Positions 46,646-57,944 of a stretch of DNA of 64,000 nucleotides are shown here, in pieces; positions within the stretch are counted from its first letter, which is position 1, and every line of letters starts with the position of its first letter. Position numbers and translations under genes: made by a program. Where the stretch lies: positions 2,051,001-2,115,000 of the forward strand of contig JANTQA010000016.1 in the NCBI GenBank assembly GCA_027625915.1, written 5' to 3'. The DNA is from Anaeramoeba flamelloides. Its lineage: Eukaryota > Metamonada > Anaeramoebidae. The notes below the pieces were generated by a model, which saw only the letters and a list, made by a program, of their open reading frames with translations, did no database searches and was not told the origin of the DNA.

Positions 46646-47934
46646 ATATTAAATTTTCAAAATTTTGTTTTTGACAGCATCTTGCATATAATTTACTTTT
46701 TTCTTTATTTTTTTTATAACACAATAAGGAAAGTGACAAACCCAACCTGTTTTGTGTTGAAGATATGACTTGAGAACAAATAATTTTTTGAAATAATTTG
46801 GTAAGAGTGATTTTTTTTCAAACTTTTTTTCAGAACTGAAATGCTTTCATGTTTAAGAAGATACCACATTAAATTTTGTCTAATTGGCTGTTCATTATTT
46901 TTTTAGCAAACAACATAACGATTGGGATAAATTTAAAACTTTAGATCAAAATAAATCTTTTATTTGAGATCGATGTAGTGAAATATATTTTCCAATAAAT
47001 TTATGGAAACCATTTATTTGAAAGCTTTTGGTTTTCAAAAAAAAAAAACAAAATGATTATCATTTATTGGCAACGAGAAATTTGTTTTCAAAATAATTTA
47101 TTTCTCTTTACAAATTCTATCTTAAACCCGAAAAATAATTATTACAATTTGCATTCTTTTTGATAATGAAATCTTCAAGTACTCCTATTATATTTGTCAC
47201 TGTTCCAAAAGTAATGTTTCACCGGCATGTCTTTTAATTTCAAGGAAAAATAAAAATATTTAATGTTCAAAAGCATTCACAAAAAATGCAGAAAAACAAA
47301 ATCTTATTTTGGATGAAATAGTCCCGTCAGTTTTTTTCTCAGAAAAATTTCGATATTGTTACATTTATAAGGATTAGGTTTTCTTATCGTTCTGGAAAAA
47401 AAGTGAAAAAAGAGAAAAAAAAAGTTCAACCTGGTTTTTAATTGGAAAACTTAAGGGATCCTGAAAAGGAAAAGTAGGGTCAATTAATAGAAGTAACACA
47501 AATAACCTTCAAATAATAATTCTTTATAATAATTTCAATCAAACCAACAATAAATAGTATTAAAATTTATGTTCTTATTAAAATATTTAGAGTGGTTTTG
47601 GAGATCTCAAAAAATTTTTAATAATAGATCAATCACAAAGAAAAACCCATACCAAAAGATAGTATTTAAAAAAAACTGCTATTGTGCTGAATTCTCTATT
47701 TTGCCGTTATTTATTTATTTTTTCTTTTATTAATTGATCTTACTTTTCATTTTCAGGTTCTATTAAGGTTCCCAATTGAAAACCAGGTTTCACTTTTTTT
47801 CCTCGTTTGACTTTTTTTCCCAAATGGTTAATTTTAAAAATGATAAAAAAAAATTTTTTATTATCTTTTTGGTTAATTAGAAAGCTGTATAGAAAATTTG
47901 TCATCTATTCTATTTCTGTTTTTTCATTTTTTTT
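46646..47934. other. Intergenic AT-rich DNA
   Basis: No gene or clear repeat seen. Confidence 0.4.
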
Positions 47935-48134
47935 TATGGTCAATACCACTTTTAAGGCAAAAACTATCTCCAAAATTTAAGGCACAAAAAAATCTCTATA
48001 AAGGGACAATTTTTGGAATTTTTTTTTTTACATAAATTATTTTGCTAGAATTTGGATTTAGTGCCTTAATTTGTGATTTTTTTGTGTCTTAAAATTTGTA
48101 GATAGTTTGTGTATTAAAAGTGGAACTGACTGTA
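47935..48134. mobile_element. Hairpin MITE, family H, copy 3
   Basis: Left TATGGTCAATACCACTTTTA, right TTAAAAGTGGAACTGACTGTA. Internal TTTTGCTAGAATTTGGATT as in copy 2. TA-flanked, moderately diverged. Confidence 0.82.
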
Positions 48135-48895
48135 GTGAGTTAAAATAAATATAACTTATTAATTGCCTTTAGATTGAAAAGACACTAACCCAGTTTAACT
48201 CCACAAATGTTATCATTATTTCTTACTTTTACCCTGTAATTCGCTGAAAACAAACTCTTTTGAATTGGTACTAACTTTAACTAGTAAATAATTTCGGATT
48301 CGCTTATTTTCATTCGCTAAATACCTAATTTGAAAATAATACCAATAAAAAGTGTTTTTTTTTTTGGGTATCAGATTGTTAGAATTGAAATTAAAATTCA
48401 CAAATGTATAGGCGAAACAACCACCAGTATACTTTTCAGAACCATCTTCAAAAAAAAAAAAAAATATGAATATTTAATCTACAATAAGGTGTAAAGCATA
48501 TTTTTTTAAGATTTTTGTTTCAAAGATTGCAATGAAGATAAAGTGAATGAATAAATTTCATCTTTTTGAATACATTTTGACAGTTGGTATTAATACGTGA
48601 TTCAAGAAACCCCTTTCTAAAAAATCTTATAAAAAAGTCAAAAACTAATTTTGTGAACTTTAGAAAAAGTAAGGAATTAAAAGTTGAAAAAAAAAAAAAA
48701 AAATGTTCAAAATTAGATAATTTCAAAATTAAGTTACAAATTTGCATTGAGACTTTATGATGAATATTAGATTAATATTAATATTTTATTTTTTTATTCC
48801 ACAAAAAAAATTTTTGAGGGAACTTTCTTTTAAAGGGTTTTATTTCAATAGTTATTCAAGAAAAAAAAACCCTTATCCAGTTTTTCTCATTTTGC

Positions 48896-48937
<42 letters not shown>

Positions 48938-49533
48938 TTTCGGCCATTTGGCAGTTAAAAGGAATGAATATTCAATTATTGATAATAAAAAGAAACTTAT
49001 TATACAAAAAAAAAAATTTAAAATAAAATAAAGGTTGTATTAAATATACTAATTTGTAAAAAAAAAAAAGCGAAGAAAAATCTCATATTTCAAGAAGATT
49101 CTCTTTTTCTCTTCTTCGAAAAAAATAGAATTTTATAAGTAAATTTAATTTCTCTAACTTTATCTGTAAATATATTTAAACTTTTTGATTTAATTTCCCA
49201 AAAAAATCCTACTATTTTGTAATTGTAAAACTAATTGGCACTTTTTAATTTATTGATTAATATTCAAGTTGATAATCCACTTTCTAGTTTAAAACGAGAA
49301 AAATTAACAAAAAAATTTTTACTTTTCTAAATTTAATTTCCTATAATTTTGCACAATCCCTTTTTTTTTTTTTTTTTTTTTTTTTGTCAATTGTCTTTTG
49401 AATAAAGATTTCGATTTATTGTAAAGGGTTAGACAAGAGACCTTTCTAATCTGTTAAATAGAAAATTTTGAAGTGACTAAATTTGAGGATTACAACTCAA
49501 AGAGTATTTTAATAAATCTTTCCTCTGTTTTAT
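48135..49533. other. Intergenic DNA
   Basis: Contains an AT run at 48899-48932, a T run at about 49361-49385, and repeat V (49420-49533), a relative of 7720-7850. No gene seen. Confidence 0.45.
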
Positions 49534-49737
49534 TACAGTCAGTTTCACTTTTAAGGCACAAACTTTCAACGAAATTTAAGGCACAAAAAAAATCTCAAAT
49601 TAAAACACAAAATTTGTAATATTTTTTTTTTTACAATTTATTTTTACTAGAATTTGAATTTTATGTTTTAATTTGAGATTTTTTTTGTGCCTTAAATTTC
49701 GTTGAAAGTTTGTGCCTTAAAAGTGAAACTGACTGTA
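49534..49737. mobile_element. Hairpin MITE, family H, copy 4 (best preserved)
   Basis: TACAGTCAGTTTCACTTTTA at the left and its exact inverse at the right; arms such as AACTTTCAACGAAATTTAAG pair perfectly with the other half. TA-flanked. Likely the youngest copy here. Confidence 0.9.
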
Positions 49738-49810
49738 TCTGTTTTTTACATAAATAAAATTTTTGATTATTTCAATTTTTTTTTTATAAATAGATATTTC
49801 TTTCCCAAAT

Positions 49811-50486
49811 AAAACAACTTTCAAATATTTAACCCACTTTATAATGCCTATAGAATCCCTTTTGAATGTTTGCACACTATTCTTGTCAAAAAAATATTTC
49901 AAAATTTGGGATTAGAAAGATTTCTTCTAATTTCAAATATTTTTTTTTTGCTTTTTAAAATTTTTGTTTTTGTTTTTCTTTTTTTTATTTTTTTTCTTTT
50001 TCTTGTTTTTGTTTTGAAAAATATTTCTTTTTCTTTTCACTTTCCTTTTTCTTTGGTTTTTCCTTTTTTTTTAGATTTTTTTTCTTCTTTGTTTTAATTT
50101 TTTGTTGACAAAAGATTATGTCAATAAAAAAAAAAAAAGATCTTCGAAAAGACAGTTAACCACGAAGAAAATTGAATTTCTATAATGTCTAATAAAATGA
50201 TTTTTATTATACGCCAAAAATCTTCTTTTTGAACTTTTTTTTTGTGAAATTTCAGTCATTAAAAATCTTGAATGATTATTTTCGAAAATTGTTACTAACT
50301 TTTTTTTAGTTTTTTGTTTTATTTTTTTTAATTTTTTAAATATCAGGTTTTTTATATATTCAGAATGATTTAAAAGTGAAATACTTATCAGATTTAGTTA
50401 TGTGTTGTTATTGAATATTAAAGGATAGTTTTTTTTTTGTATTTTTTTCAATTAATTTTTTCAGGTGAGTCACAATTTTTGAAATG
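49811..50486 (+). mobile_element. Inverted-repeat element, family G
   Basis: Starts AAACAACTTTCAAATATTTA and ends TCAGGTGAGTCACAATTTTT then GAAATG. The internal order of blocks matches 60133-60684. A short internally deleted relative lies at 51308-51447. Confidence 0.6.
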
Positions 50487-52021
50487 TTACATGATAAATC
50501 TGACTTTTTTACAAGATTTTTTTCTTTTTAATCTATATAAAAATTTAGAATGAATTTGGATATTTAATATGAAAATCCAATACATTTCCTTCTTTTTTCT
50601 TCTTATTACCCCTTTAAATATTAGAACTTGTGAAAAAAAAAAATTAATTTTGTACTAACCTAAGTACCTTGGAAAAAAAAAAAAAAAAAAAAATGTTTAA
50701 TTTAAACATACAAAGTTTCTAATTGAATTGAAAATGTCTAATATAAAAAGATAAATAACCGTTTTATTCTTTGAATATTTTTTTTTTTTTTTTTTTTAAT
50801 TATAATAAGAATTTTTTTTTTCTTCAACACCCAGTGAAATACAACAATAAAAAAGTAGTTATAAGTATGAAATTTTTATAAAATTTTTTTATTATTATCT
50901 TGTTGAGTTATTTATTTTAATTTTGGTGATTGAATTTTGAGTTTTTATCTATCAACTCAATTCCTTCACGTGTATAAACGAATTTGTAAAAATATTCAAA
51001 CAATTTTTTATGACCACTATAAACAAACATTATGTTGAATCTTATTTATTATTAATGTTATTCTTCTTCTTATTATTTTATTAATTTGGAAATCAAGATA
51101 CTGTGAACTTTTTCATAAGGTCTACACCACCCAGAGAAAAAAAAATCGGAAATTAAATAATTTCCAAAAAGTAATTTTTTATACAATTAAAAAAATTATA
51201 ATTTAGATTAAATGATAAAATAAAAGTTCTATGTTAATAATTTAAATAATTCCTTAACTTTAAAGAGTCAAACTATTGAATTTTAAATATTTTCTTTAAA
51301 ATGTCTTTCAAAAATTGTTACTCACTTGTAAAAATAAATTAAAAAAATAGAATATATTTTTTTTGATAAGAATAATGAATAAACCCTCAAAAAAAATTCC
51401 ATTAACATTATAAAGTGAATCAAAATTTTTGAAAAATAGTTTAGTTTTGAAAAATCTTTTGAATTACCATTTCATAATTTAAAACGGTTTCTACCTTTCT
51501 TTATCAAAATGTAAACTTTTTTTTTTAAAAAAATATACTTTCCTTGACGATTCCAGTAGATAAGTATATTTAAAGGTTGATTCATCACTTTATCACAACA
51601 GAAAACTTTCAAAAAGATATAATTCTAAAAAATTCCATACTTTTTTAAAATAGAAAACTTTCAAAAAAGTATGAAAAAGTCCCTCAAATTTTTAAAACTA
51701 GTGTAATTTAAATTAAATTCTAAAAATTTATATTATTTTTTTCAAAATAAATTTTTTTTTGATAATTTAAAAAATAAGAAAATGTTTTAAAAATGTTATT
51801 ATGATTATTTTTATTAAAAAATCAGAATATAAACAAGAATTTTGTTATAAAACTGTTGGATGAATGTTATAAAATGATTTTTTATTCATTTATAGATACA
51901 ATGTTTTAATGCTTCTTTTCGTTTTTTTTTTTTTTTTTTTTTTTGTATTTCAATACACTAATAAATGGAAAAAAAATTTAAAAAAGTCAAAATAAAAAAC
52001 AAATTGAAAAGCTTTTTTTTT
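50487..52021. other. AT-rich spacer with a deleted family G relative
   Basis: 51308-51447 has both family G end regions (GTTACTCACTT and ATAAACCCTCAAAA, GAAAAATAGTTTAG) with the middle missing. A T run at about 51925-51944 lies just beyond the transposase-like gene's 3' end. No gene seen. Confidence 0.45.
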
Positions 52022-52537
52022 TTAAATATTATTTTCTTCGTTATTATATAACCTTTTTCTTTTTACATTGTGAATGTAATCTTTATTTAGTGACAATGAA
52101 TTCTTATTAATTATCGAACTTACTATTTTATTTTCTTCAAATAATTTTTTTTGAATACTTTCAGGTATCAATGGACAAATCAAACTGGAATTGGAACTTC
52201 TTGTAGATGAATTAAAATTTAATTCTAATAATACATTTACTAAGGAACAATAATGATTTGGAAAATTCTTTGATTGTATTGGAAAAGGTATTTGGAAATT
52301 ATTTGATTTTAAAAACTTTATAAAATCATTATTTTTCATTGGAAACTTTGAGCAATGTTCACACTCTAAATTTTGACATTTCACAAAATATAACACATTT
52401 GGTCTTCGTTGGGCATGGTTATACAAAAAGTGCTTCTCATTCATAAAATCTTTTAATAATTGGTGTCGGGTTGTTAAATTTTGATCAAACTTTAGAAAAA
52501 ATCTGATTAAATCAAGATCATTAAAGGGGTGCCCCAT
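52022..52537 (-). CDS. C-terminal open segment of the transposase-like gene
   Basis: 171 codons ending TAA. Contains the CQNLECEHC cluster and an aromatic/Pro-rich region (FPIQSKNFPNHYC). This Cys pattern follows the DDE region in related proteins known to me. Confidence 0.6.
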   Translation of the reverse strand: MGHPFNDLDLIRFFLKFDQNLTTRHQLLKDFMNEKHFLYNHAQRRPNVLYFVKCQNLECEHCSKFPMKNNDFIKFLKSNNFQIPFPIQSKNFPNHYCSLVNVLLELNFNSSTRSSNSSLICPLIPESIQKKLFEENKIVSSIINKNSLSLNKDYIHNVKRKRLYNNEENNI

Positions 52538-52614
52538 AGTTTTACATTTTACATAAGTTGAAGATATGGAAAATTTTTGATATTTTTGTGAATTAATCCA
52601 ATTTGAGATTTCTT

Positions 52615-54129
52615 TTAAATCATTATTTGATTTTTGAAAATATAAATTTTTAATCTCATTACCCTCATCATAATCGCTGTCGTCGCCACCACCACCAACA
52701 TTATATTGATTCTTGTTTCGGTGTTTAAAATTAAAATCAGGATTCCAATTTTTTTTTTTTTTGTATTATTTTGATCATAAGTGCTCTTTTTGCAATAATT
52801 CTTCTCAAATTTTGAATTGAAATCGGATTTTAAATTCTGTACAAAACCATTACTCGGGTTTAAATAGTCTTGTTCAGAAGAATAACAACAAACATTTAAA
52901 AGATCCAATTTTAATTTTCTCCACAATCTACCAAAATAAATTAAAGCCAGGAATGATCTTGGGTTTGTTTCTGTTTCGTTATAATCCACTAATATCGAAA
53001 GAAATGATTTGGTTTTGTTGCTATTGTTATTTAAAATATTATACAAATCATTTGCTACTGTTTCAATTGAAGAAGTGTTATGTTTAATATTTCGATTTAT
53101 TGTATATATTTCTCCTTCCAAAGGCAAAGTAAAATGTTTACGATTTAAATGATCACACGTATATTGAATATTATTATTGTTTGTTATTTTTGTGAAATGA
53201 TTAATAAACACAGAACCCTTATGATCTTGCGATTGATTATTAAACCGAAAATTTGAACATGAAATAAATTTACAATGCTTTTGATATCTTATAAATAATC
53301 CAATAATATACCTTGTTTGTGTATGGTAATAACATAAAAATCGATCTGAATGGTTTTTTAATAGATTATTCAAAATGATGTTATCTTTTTCCAATTTTTT
53401 TTTTTCAACAATTTTATCAATTATTTTGTCAATTGCACTATTCGATTTTTTTGGATCCGTTTCTTTTACTATTAATCTTTTATTCTTATTTTTTGTTTCG
53501 TTTTTGTTTTTGCGTTTTTGACTTATAATCAAACCGTTATTTGAATTCATTTTTGTGATCAATTGAGGATTTTCAATTTGGTTACCCTGTTTGATACAAT
53601 GGTTATTATAGTTGTCAGATTTCTGCAAAGGTTCGATGTAATTGATTATTCTATTAAAATTGAAAAAACATTGTGATTTATTATAAATTAATCTAATAAA
53701 GTCTTGAATATAATTGCTAAAATGATAGAGAATTGAGTTTGTTTGTTTAAATTTATTATTATTTTCCCAATAACAGAAATCAAATATTTTTATAAAACTA
53801 TTTTTGGGTTCCAAATTATTATCAAAATTATAACTCTTAATAAAGTCATAAAATTTTAATAAAGTGTATTTTTGTGCATTCAATTGATGGTAGAAGTGTT
53901 TTTTTTGGTTTTTGTTATTGTTATTATTCTTTTTATGTATTGCTGTTGCCGTTATTAGTATTGTTATTGCTATTATTACTATTACTATTACAACTGTCAT
54001 TGTTGCTGATATTATTATTCGTAGTATTATTATTATAATTCTTATTTGTATCTGTATAACCATTCTCATACTCATTCGATTTAGTATATTTCTGAAAATC
54101 ATTTTTATAACCTTTTGAATTCTTATCAA
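52615..54129 (-). CDS. Open segment with the DDE-like core
   Basis: About 504 codons. The first ~60 residues (Ile/Met-rich) and the last ~30 look like out-of-frame reading of Asn-codon repeats. The middle, from HFYHQLNAQKYTLLKFYDF to GFVQNLKSDF, is protein-like and carries the DDE-like signatures. Confidence 0.55.
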   Translation of the reverse strand: MIRIQKVIKMIFRNILNRMSMRMVIQIQIRIIIIILRIIISATMTVVIVIVIIAITILITATAIHKKNNNNNKNQKKHFYHQLNAQKYTLLKFYDFIKSYNFDNNLEPKNSFIKIFDFCYWENNNKFKQTNSILYHFSNYIQDFIRLIYNKSQCFFNFNRIINYIEPLQKSDNYNNHCIKQGNQIENPQLITKMNSNNGLIISQKRKNKNETKNKNKRLIVKETDPKKSNSAIDKIIDKIVEKKKLEKDNIILNNLLKNHSDRFLCYYHTQTRYIIGLFIRYQKHCKFISCSNFRFNNQSQDHKGSVFINHFTKITNNNNIQYTCDHLNRKHFTLPLEGEIYTINRNIKHNTSSIETVANDLYNILNNNSNKTKSFLSILVDYNETETNPRSFLALIYFGRLWRKLKLDLLNVCCYSSEQDYLNPSNGFVQNLKSDFNSKFEKNYCKKSTYDQNNTKKKKIGILILILNTETRINIMLVVVATTAIMMRVMRLKIYIFKNQIMI

Positions 54130-54562
54130 ATTTTATTAATTCGAAAAAAACATTGTTATCAGCTAAACATTCCAAATTTAAAAGTAGAGATCTATTTTTA
54201 TTTTTCATTAGTATGGTTGGGAATAAACATAGCAATTGGGTTTCAAGATCGTGTGAGAGTGATTCTGGTATTTGAAATCTGATTAATAAATCATTAATAT
54301 CAATAATTTGAAATTTTCGAATTTCCATTTTAATTTTGAGTAAAATTTCAATGGTTAATGGGCCAAGGTCTTGAAAAGAAGGGTTATTTAAATTTGCTAT
54401 AAAATTATTTTCAATTGTGCACCAATCGTCTAAACAAAAGCAAAGTAAACTGATTCTTTCTTCTATATTACCCCCTTTTTTTATCAGATGTTTCCTTTTT
54501 GAAATTGACGAGGTTTTTTTGTTCTCTTTCTGATTCTCCTTGTTCTTAATATTACGTGTCAT
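53933..54562 (-). CDS. Open segment, N-terminal half of the transposase-like gene
   Basis: 209 codons. Helical region ERISLLCFCLDDWCTIENNF, then LGPLTIEILLKIKMEIRKF, ending in an Asn/Ser-rich tail. Family not recognised in isolation. Confidence 0.45.
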   Translation of the reverse strand: MTRNIKNKENQKENKKTSSISKRKHLIKKGGNIEERISLLCFCLDDWCTIENNFIANLNNPSFQDLGPLTIEILLKIKMEIRKFQIIDINDLLIRFQIPESLSHDLETQLLCLFPTILMKNKNRSLLLNLECLADNNVFFELIKFDKNSKGYKNDFQKYTKSNEYENGYTDTNKNYNNNTTNNNISNNDSCNSNSNNSNNNTNNGNSNT

Positions 54563-54887
54563 ACTTTTTTTCTTTTCTTTTTCTTTTTCTCGTTTGTTTC
54601 TTTCTTTTTTTAAAGCTCTTTGTCGATAAATTCTTTTTTTTTAGTCTTTTTTTAACTTGTGCCGCCATTTTTGGAAACAATAATAATTGTTCATCCATCG
54701 CCATAAAAAGTTCATTTAATTTTTCAAGATCTAATGGTTCCCCTTGATCCTTTTCAATTTCAATTTCGATTTCGTTTTCCTCTTCACTCACTTTTCTTTT
54801 TCTTTTTTCTTTTTCTTTTTCTTTTTCTTTTTCAATTTGTATATTGATTTGGTTTTCTTCTTCCTGTTCCTGTTCTTCTAATTGCTC

Positions 54888-55901
54888 TCACTCTAGTTTT
54901 TGTTCTTTTACCTTTTCTTTTTCTTTTTTAATTTCAATTTCATTTTCATTTTCATTTTCTTTTTCATTATTCTTTGGTTGTAAATTGTTTTTTTTAAAAC
55001 TAAGTGACAAAATATTGAAAATACTCTTCAAGATGATTTGCAATTTTGATAATTCGATTTCTAATTGATTAATACTTTTATATAAAATATAATTTGTTTG
55101 ACGTTTTCTACAAAGGCCCTTTTCGTAAGTGTGGTTTAATTCAGCAATTTGAAACCACTCTCTTGAAAAATTTTGAATTTTTTGAAAAAAAGAAAAATAA
55201 TTTTTTTTCAAATAATCAAAAGGGGTAAATAGACTTTGATCCTGTAAAAAAATTTTTAAAAATAAACCAAAACGATCAAATTCATTTTTTGGATCAGTGT
55301 TTTTGTGCCCTTTGTGGGTTTTGTTTTCCTGGGTTTTGGCATTCTTGTGTGTGTTCTGATGCTTGGAATCTTTTTTGGTGAGGCTCTCGTGTGTTATTTG
55401 ATAATTTTGTAATACTTGTTGATCAATTGCTAACAGCGATTGGATATTCGAATTCAAATTACTTTCGTTACTATTATACAAGGCGCGTGGTGTTATTTTT
55501 AAACTGATTGGTTTCCTTTCAATAATTGTTTTGACACTTGTATTTGCTTGATTTTTTTTAATTACCTTTTTCTGCTTGAAGGATAGAAATGAATACAGAT
55601 TTGATTTATTTGAACTCGTGTTGTTTTTATTTTTTTTCTGAAATTGTAATTTGAGTAATTCTTTCAAACAACCACACTCATTAAAATATTTGTCTGTCAA
55701 TTCGCAATTTCTTTTTAACTCTTTCCATTTTCTTTGTGCCATAGAGAAGATTTTGTCACGCTTTTGAACATTTTTGTTATCTTTGTAATAACAATTCACA
55801 AATAATTCATAGATATTGCGAGGTGACTGATAAATTTTCTCTTTTGTTTGACAACTGCACATTACCAATGGGATTTTATGTTTGGTTGAGCTCTCAATCA
55901 A
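54888..55901 (-). CDS. Open segment, N-terminus of the transposase-like gene
   Basis: About 337 codons. The position-55901 start is TTG; the true start is probably the ATGATG mini-exon upstream, joined after ATTGAG. A small Cys set (MCSCQ, CGC) and a charged linker are visible. It ends in a Glu/Lys-rich run, with a further short Glu-rich, nuclear-signal-like stretch beyond (KKRKKQTRKRKRKEKK). Confidence 0.45.
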   Translation of the reverse strand: MIESSTKHKIPLVMCSCQTKEKIYQSPRNIYELFVNCYYKDNKNVQKRDKIFSMAQRKWKELKRNCELTDKYFNECGCLKELLKLQFQKKNKNNTSSNKSNLYSFLSFKQKKVIKKNQANTSVKTIIERKPISLKITPRALYNSNESNLNSNIQSLLAIDQQVLQNYQITHESLTKKDSKHQNTHKNAKTQENKTHKGHKNTDPKNEFDRFGLFLKIFLQDQSLFTPFDYLKKNYFSFFQKIQNFSREWFQIAELNHTYEKGLCRKRQTNYILYKSINQLEIELSKLQIILKSIFNILSLSFKKNNLQPKNNEKENENENEIEIKKEKEKVKEQKLE

Positions 55902-56050
55902 AATTTTTATTTATCGGAATTTGAAATTCTTTTTCAAAAAATAAAAAATTGTAATTTAGAAATTTGAAAAAAATGATTCCGACCTTACTTGGCTTTTGAA
56001 TTTTAAGTCCGTAATTGTTATTTTTTTTGTTTTTCCTCACTTACCATCAT

Positions 56051-57690
56051 GTTTTCAATAATACTTTAAATTTTGCATATCTTTTTAAAAATTGAGGGTA
56101 AATTTAGTTTTACTTTTCTCTTTTCTTTGAAGAAAAAGATTAAAAATTTTATTTCCGTTTTCCGTTTTTTTATTTGTAAACGGTTAAATTTTTTCTTATT
56201 ATTATTTTTTGTAAAATCAAAATAGATTGATTTGATGGAGAAAATAATATCAAGTATGTTTTAATTGACAATAAGTGATCTCTTTCATTTTATTTCTTGG
56301 AACAGATGATAACTAAAAAGAAAAAGAAGTGAAAAGGATGAATAACATCCTAAATTTTTATATTATCTTTAGAATTTGATTGAGGATGTAAAACCAAATT
56401 GAAATTATTATTTGGTAACACAGTTGCGTGTTTTGAATTTTTTGAGTCAAATTTAGACCCCATAAAAAAGGAAATGTTTTCTGCTTTTCTCCTAAAATTT
56501 TACTCTGTTACTAAAATTGAAGCAATTTGAAGTTGATTTGGTTACCTCGTGTAATAATTATTACAATCCATTCATTCATTGAATTTTCCTGGATCATTTT
56601 TTGAATGAAAAACCTTTTAAAAAACTATTTATCCCTTTTACTGAGAATTTTTTAAAGTTAATTACACCTTACCAATTTGTACAAATTATATTTTCTAATG
56701 GAATGTATAAGAAGGAAACCTTGGCTTTTAATGTTAAACTTTTATAAAAACTTGGATCTGTATTAAATTTATTCCTATTATTTAAAGATGTAAAAATAAG
56801 AAAAAATGAACATAGTTTTTAATCATGGTTCTCATGGTACATACAATTGTAATATTTTTGTATTAACATTCAAGGACTTTTCATTTTTTTAATATTGTGA
56901 TTGTTTTTGTGTCTAGCTTATTTTTTTAAAAAAGATCCTTCCTTTTTACTTATCTTTATCCAGAATGTTTTTTTTTTCGAAATTATGATCTAAATTTATT
57001 GTTTACAATAAAGAATATGAAACCAACATACTGTTTATTGAAAAAATAAATGGATCAAAAAATTCAATGAGCTTACCCAAAAGGTTTTTAAATAACTAAA
57101 AAAACAGACTTTAAAAAAAGACAATTCCGAAATTTGATAATCACAGAATTTCAAAAATTTTCTCCAAGGTAGGTAAGTTCTTTCACATCAATTTACTAGT
57201 AACCATGGAAAATTTGTATTTTGAGTCCTAAAAGTTATTTCACAAATTCAATTCATAATTATATTTTGGAAGGAATTTTTGATAATAATATCAAACTTTG
57301 AGATAAAATTTTAAGATTGATAATTTGGTTTGAACAACAGTAGAAAACAAAAAAAAAACAGACTAAATAGATTGCTAGAGAAAATTGGAGTTTTTGATTT
57401 GTCTCTCCTTTTTTGAGCTTTATAGATCAAACAGAATTTTTTTAAATTAAACTGTTCAAAAGCTAAAAAAATTCTATTATTTGAAATAATTCGAGAGAAA
57501 AAACAAAAAGAAAAGAAAGGCAAAGGTTTGATGTAAAAATTCGATCAGAAGCTCTTTTAAAAACAATTTTAATTTATCCCAAAACAATTTTTTGAAAAAA
57601 TGAGACGAATAAAAGTTTGAGAAAGAGTTCAATGTTTTTTTTGATTCCTTCTTATGAAGAGTTTGCTAACACTGTTTATGTATTTTTGTT
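56051..57690. other. Intergenic DNA with one protein-like stretch
   Basis: 56582-56747 (+) is open and protein-like (PFKKLFIPFTENFLKLITPY) but has no start or partner exon. It is likely a relic or chance. The rest is AT-rich. Confidence 0.3.
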
Positions 57691-57905
57691 ATGACTATTT
57701 GTTGCAAAATTTTGATTCAGTTTCCAAAAAAAGGTTTTCAAAGTCAGTAAAATTTCAATTTTTTTTAATCCGTAAGAGAAGCTTATATTATTAATCTCCT
57801 TTCAGAATTGAGGAAATTTGGTATTGGGTTATATTCTTTGGAATGTGTGTTTTTTTTGAAAGATGAATGAAAATTTTGATCTTATTTTACAATTAACTGT
57901 ACTTT
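57691..57905. mobile_element. Inverted-repeat element, family D
   Basis: Left ATTTGTTGCAAAATTTTGAT then CAGTTTCC; right GATGAATGAAAATTTTGATC, TTACAATTAACTGTA. Inverse ends with diverged internal sequence. Confidence 0.5.
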
Positions 57906-57944
57906 TTTCACAACAGAGGCAAAAATATTTTTTTTTTTTCATTA

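Larger units (their letters stand above)
52022..56050 (-). pseudogene. DDE-transposase-like gene, broken into open segments
   Basis: Minus-strand open segments at 55901-54888, about 54890-54552, 54562-53933, 54129-52615 and 52537-52022 lie end to end in changing frames, with about four breaks, several at low-complexity runs. A two-codon first exon (ATGATG at 56050-56045) with a GTAAGT donor is likely. The segment at 54129-52615 has the signature of a widespread group of DDE-fold transposase-like proteins: TCDHLNRK, LVDYNETETNPRSF, YFGRLWRKLKLDLLNV and YLNP. The last segment adds the companion zinc pattern CQNLECEHC followed by NFPNHYCSL. The first two acidic positions look present, but the usual Glu after NP is not evident. 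N-terminal parts are unrecognised, with Glu/Lys- and Asn-rich stretches. No terminal repeats were found. It could be a dead DNA transposon, a domesticated gene with sequence errors in simple repeats, or a multi-intron gene. Confidence 0.55.

Noticed and set aside
48757-49026. 89-codon + strand frame
   Set aside because: Runs through an AT microsatellite that reads IYIYIY; expected by chance.
54844-55068. Ser/Phe-rich + strand frame
   Set aside because: Antisense of Glu/Lys repeats in the transposase-like gene.
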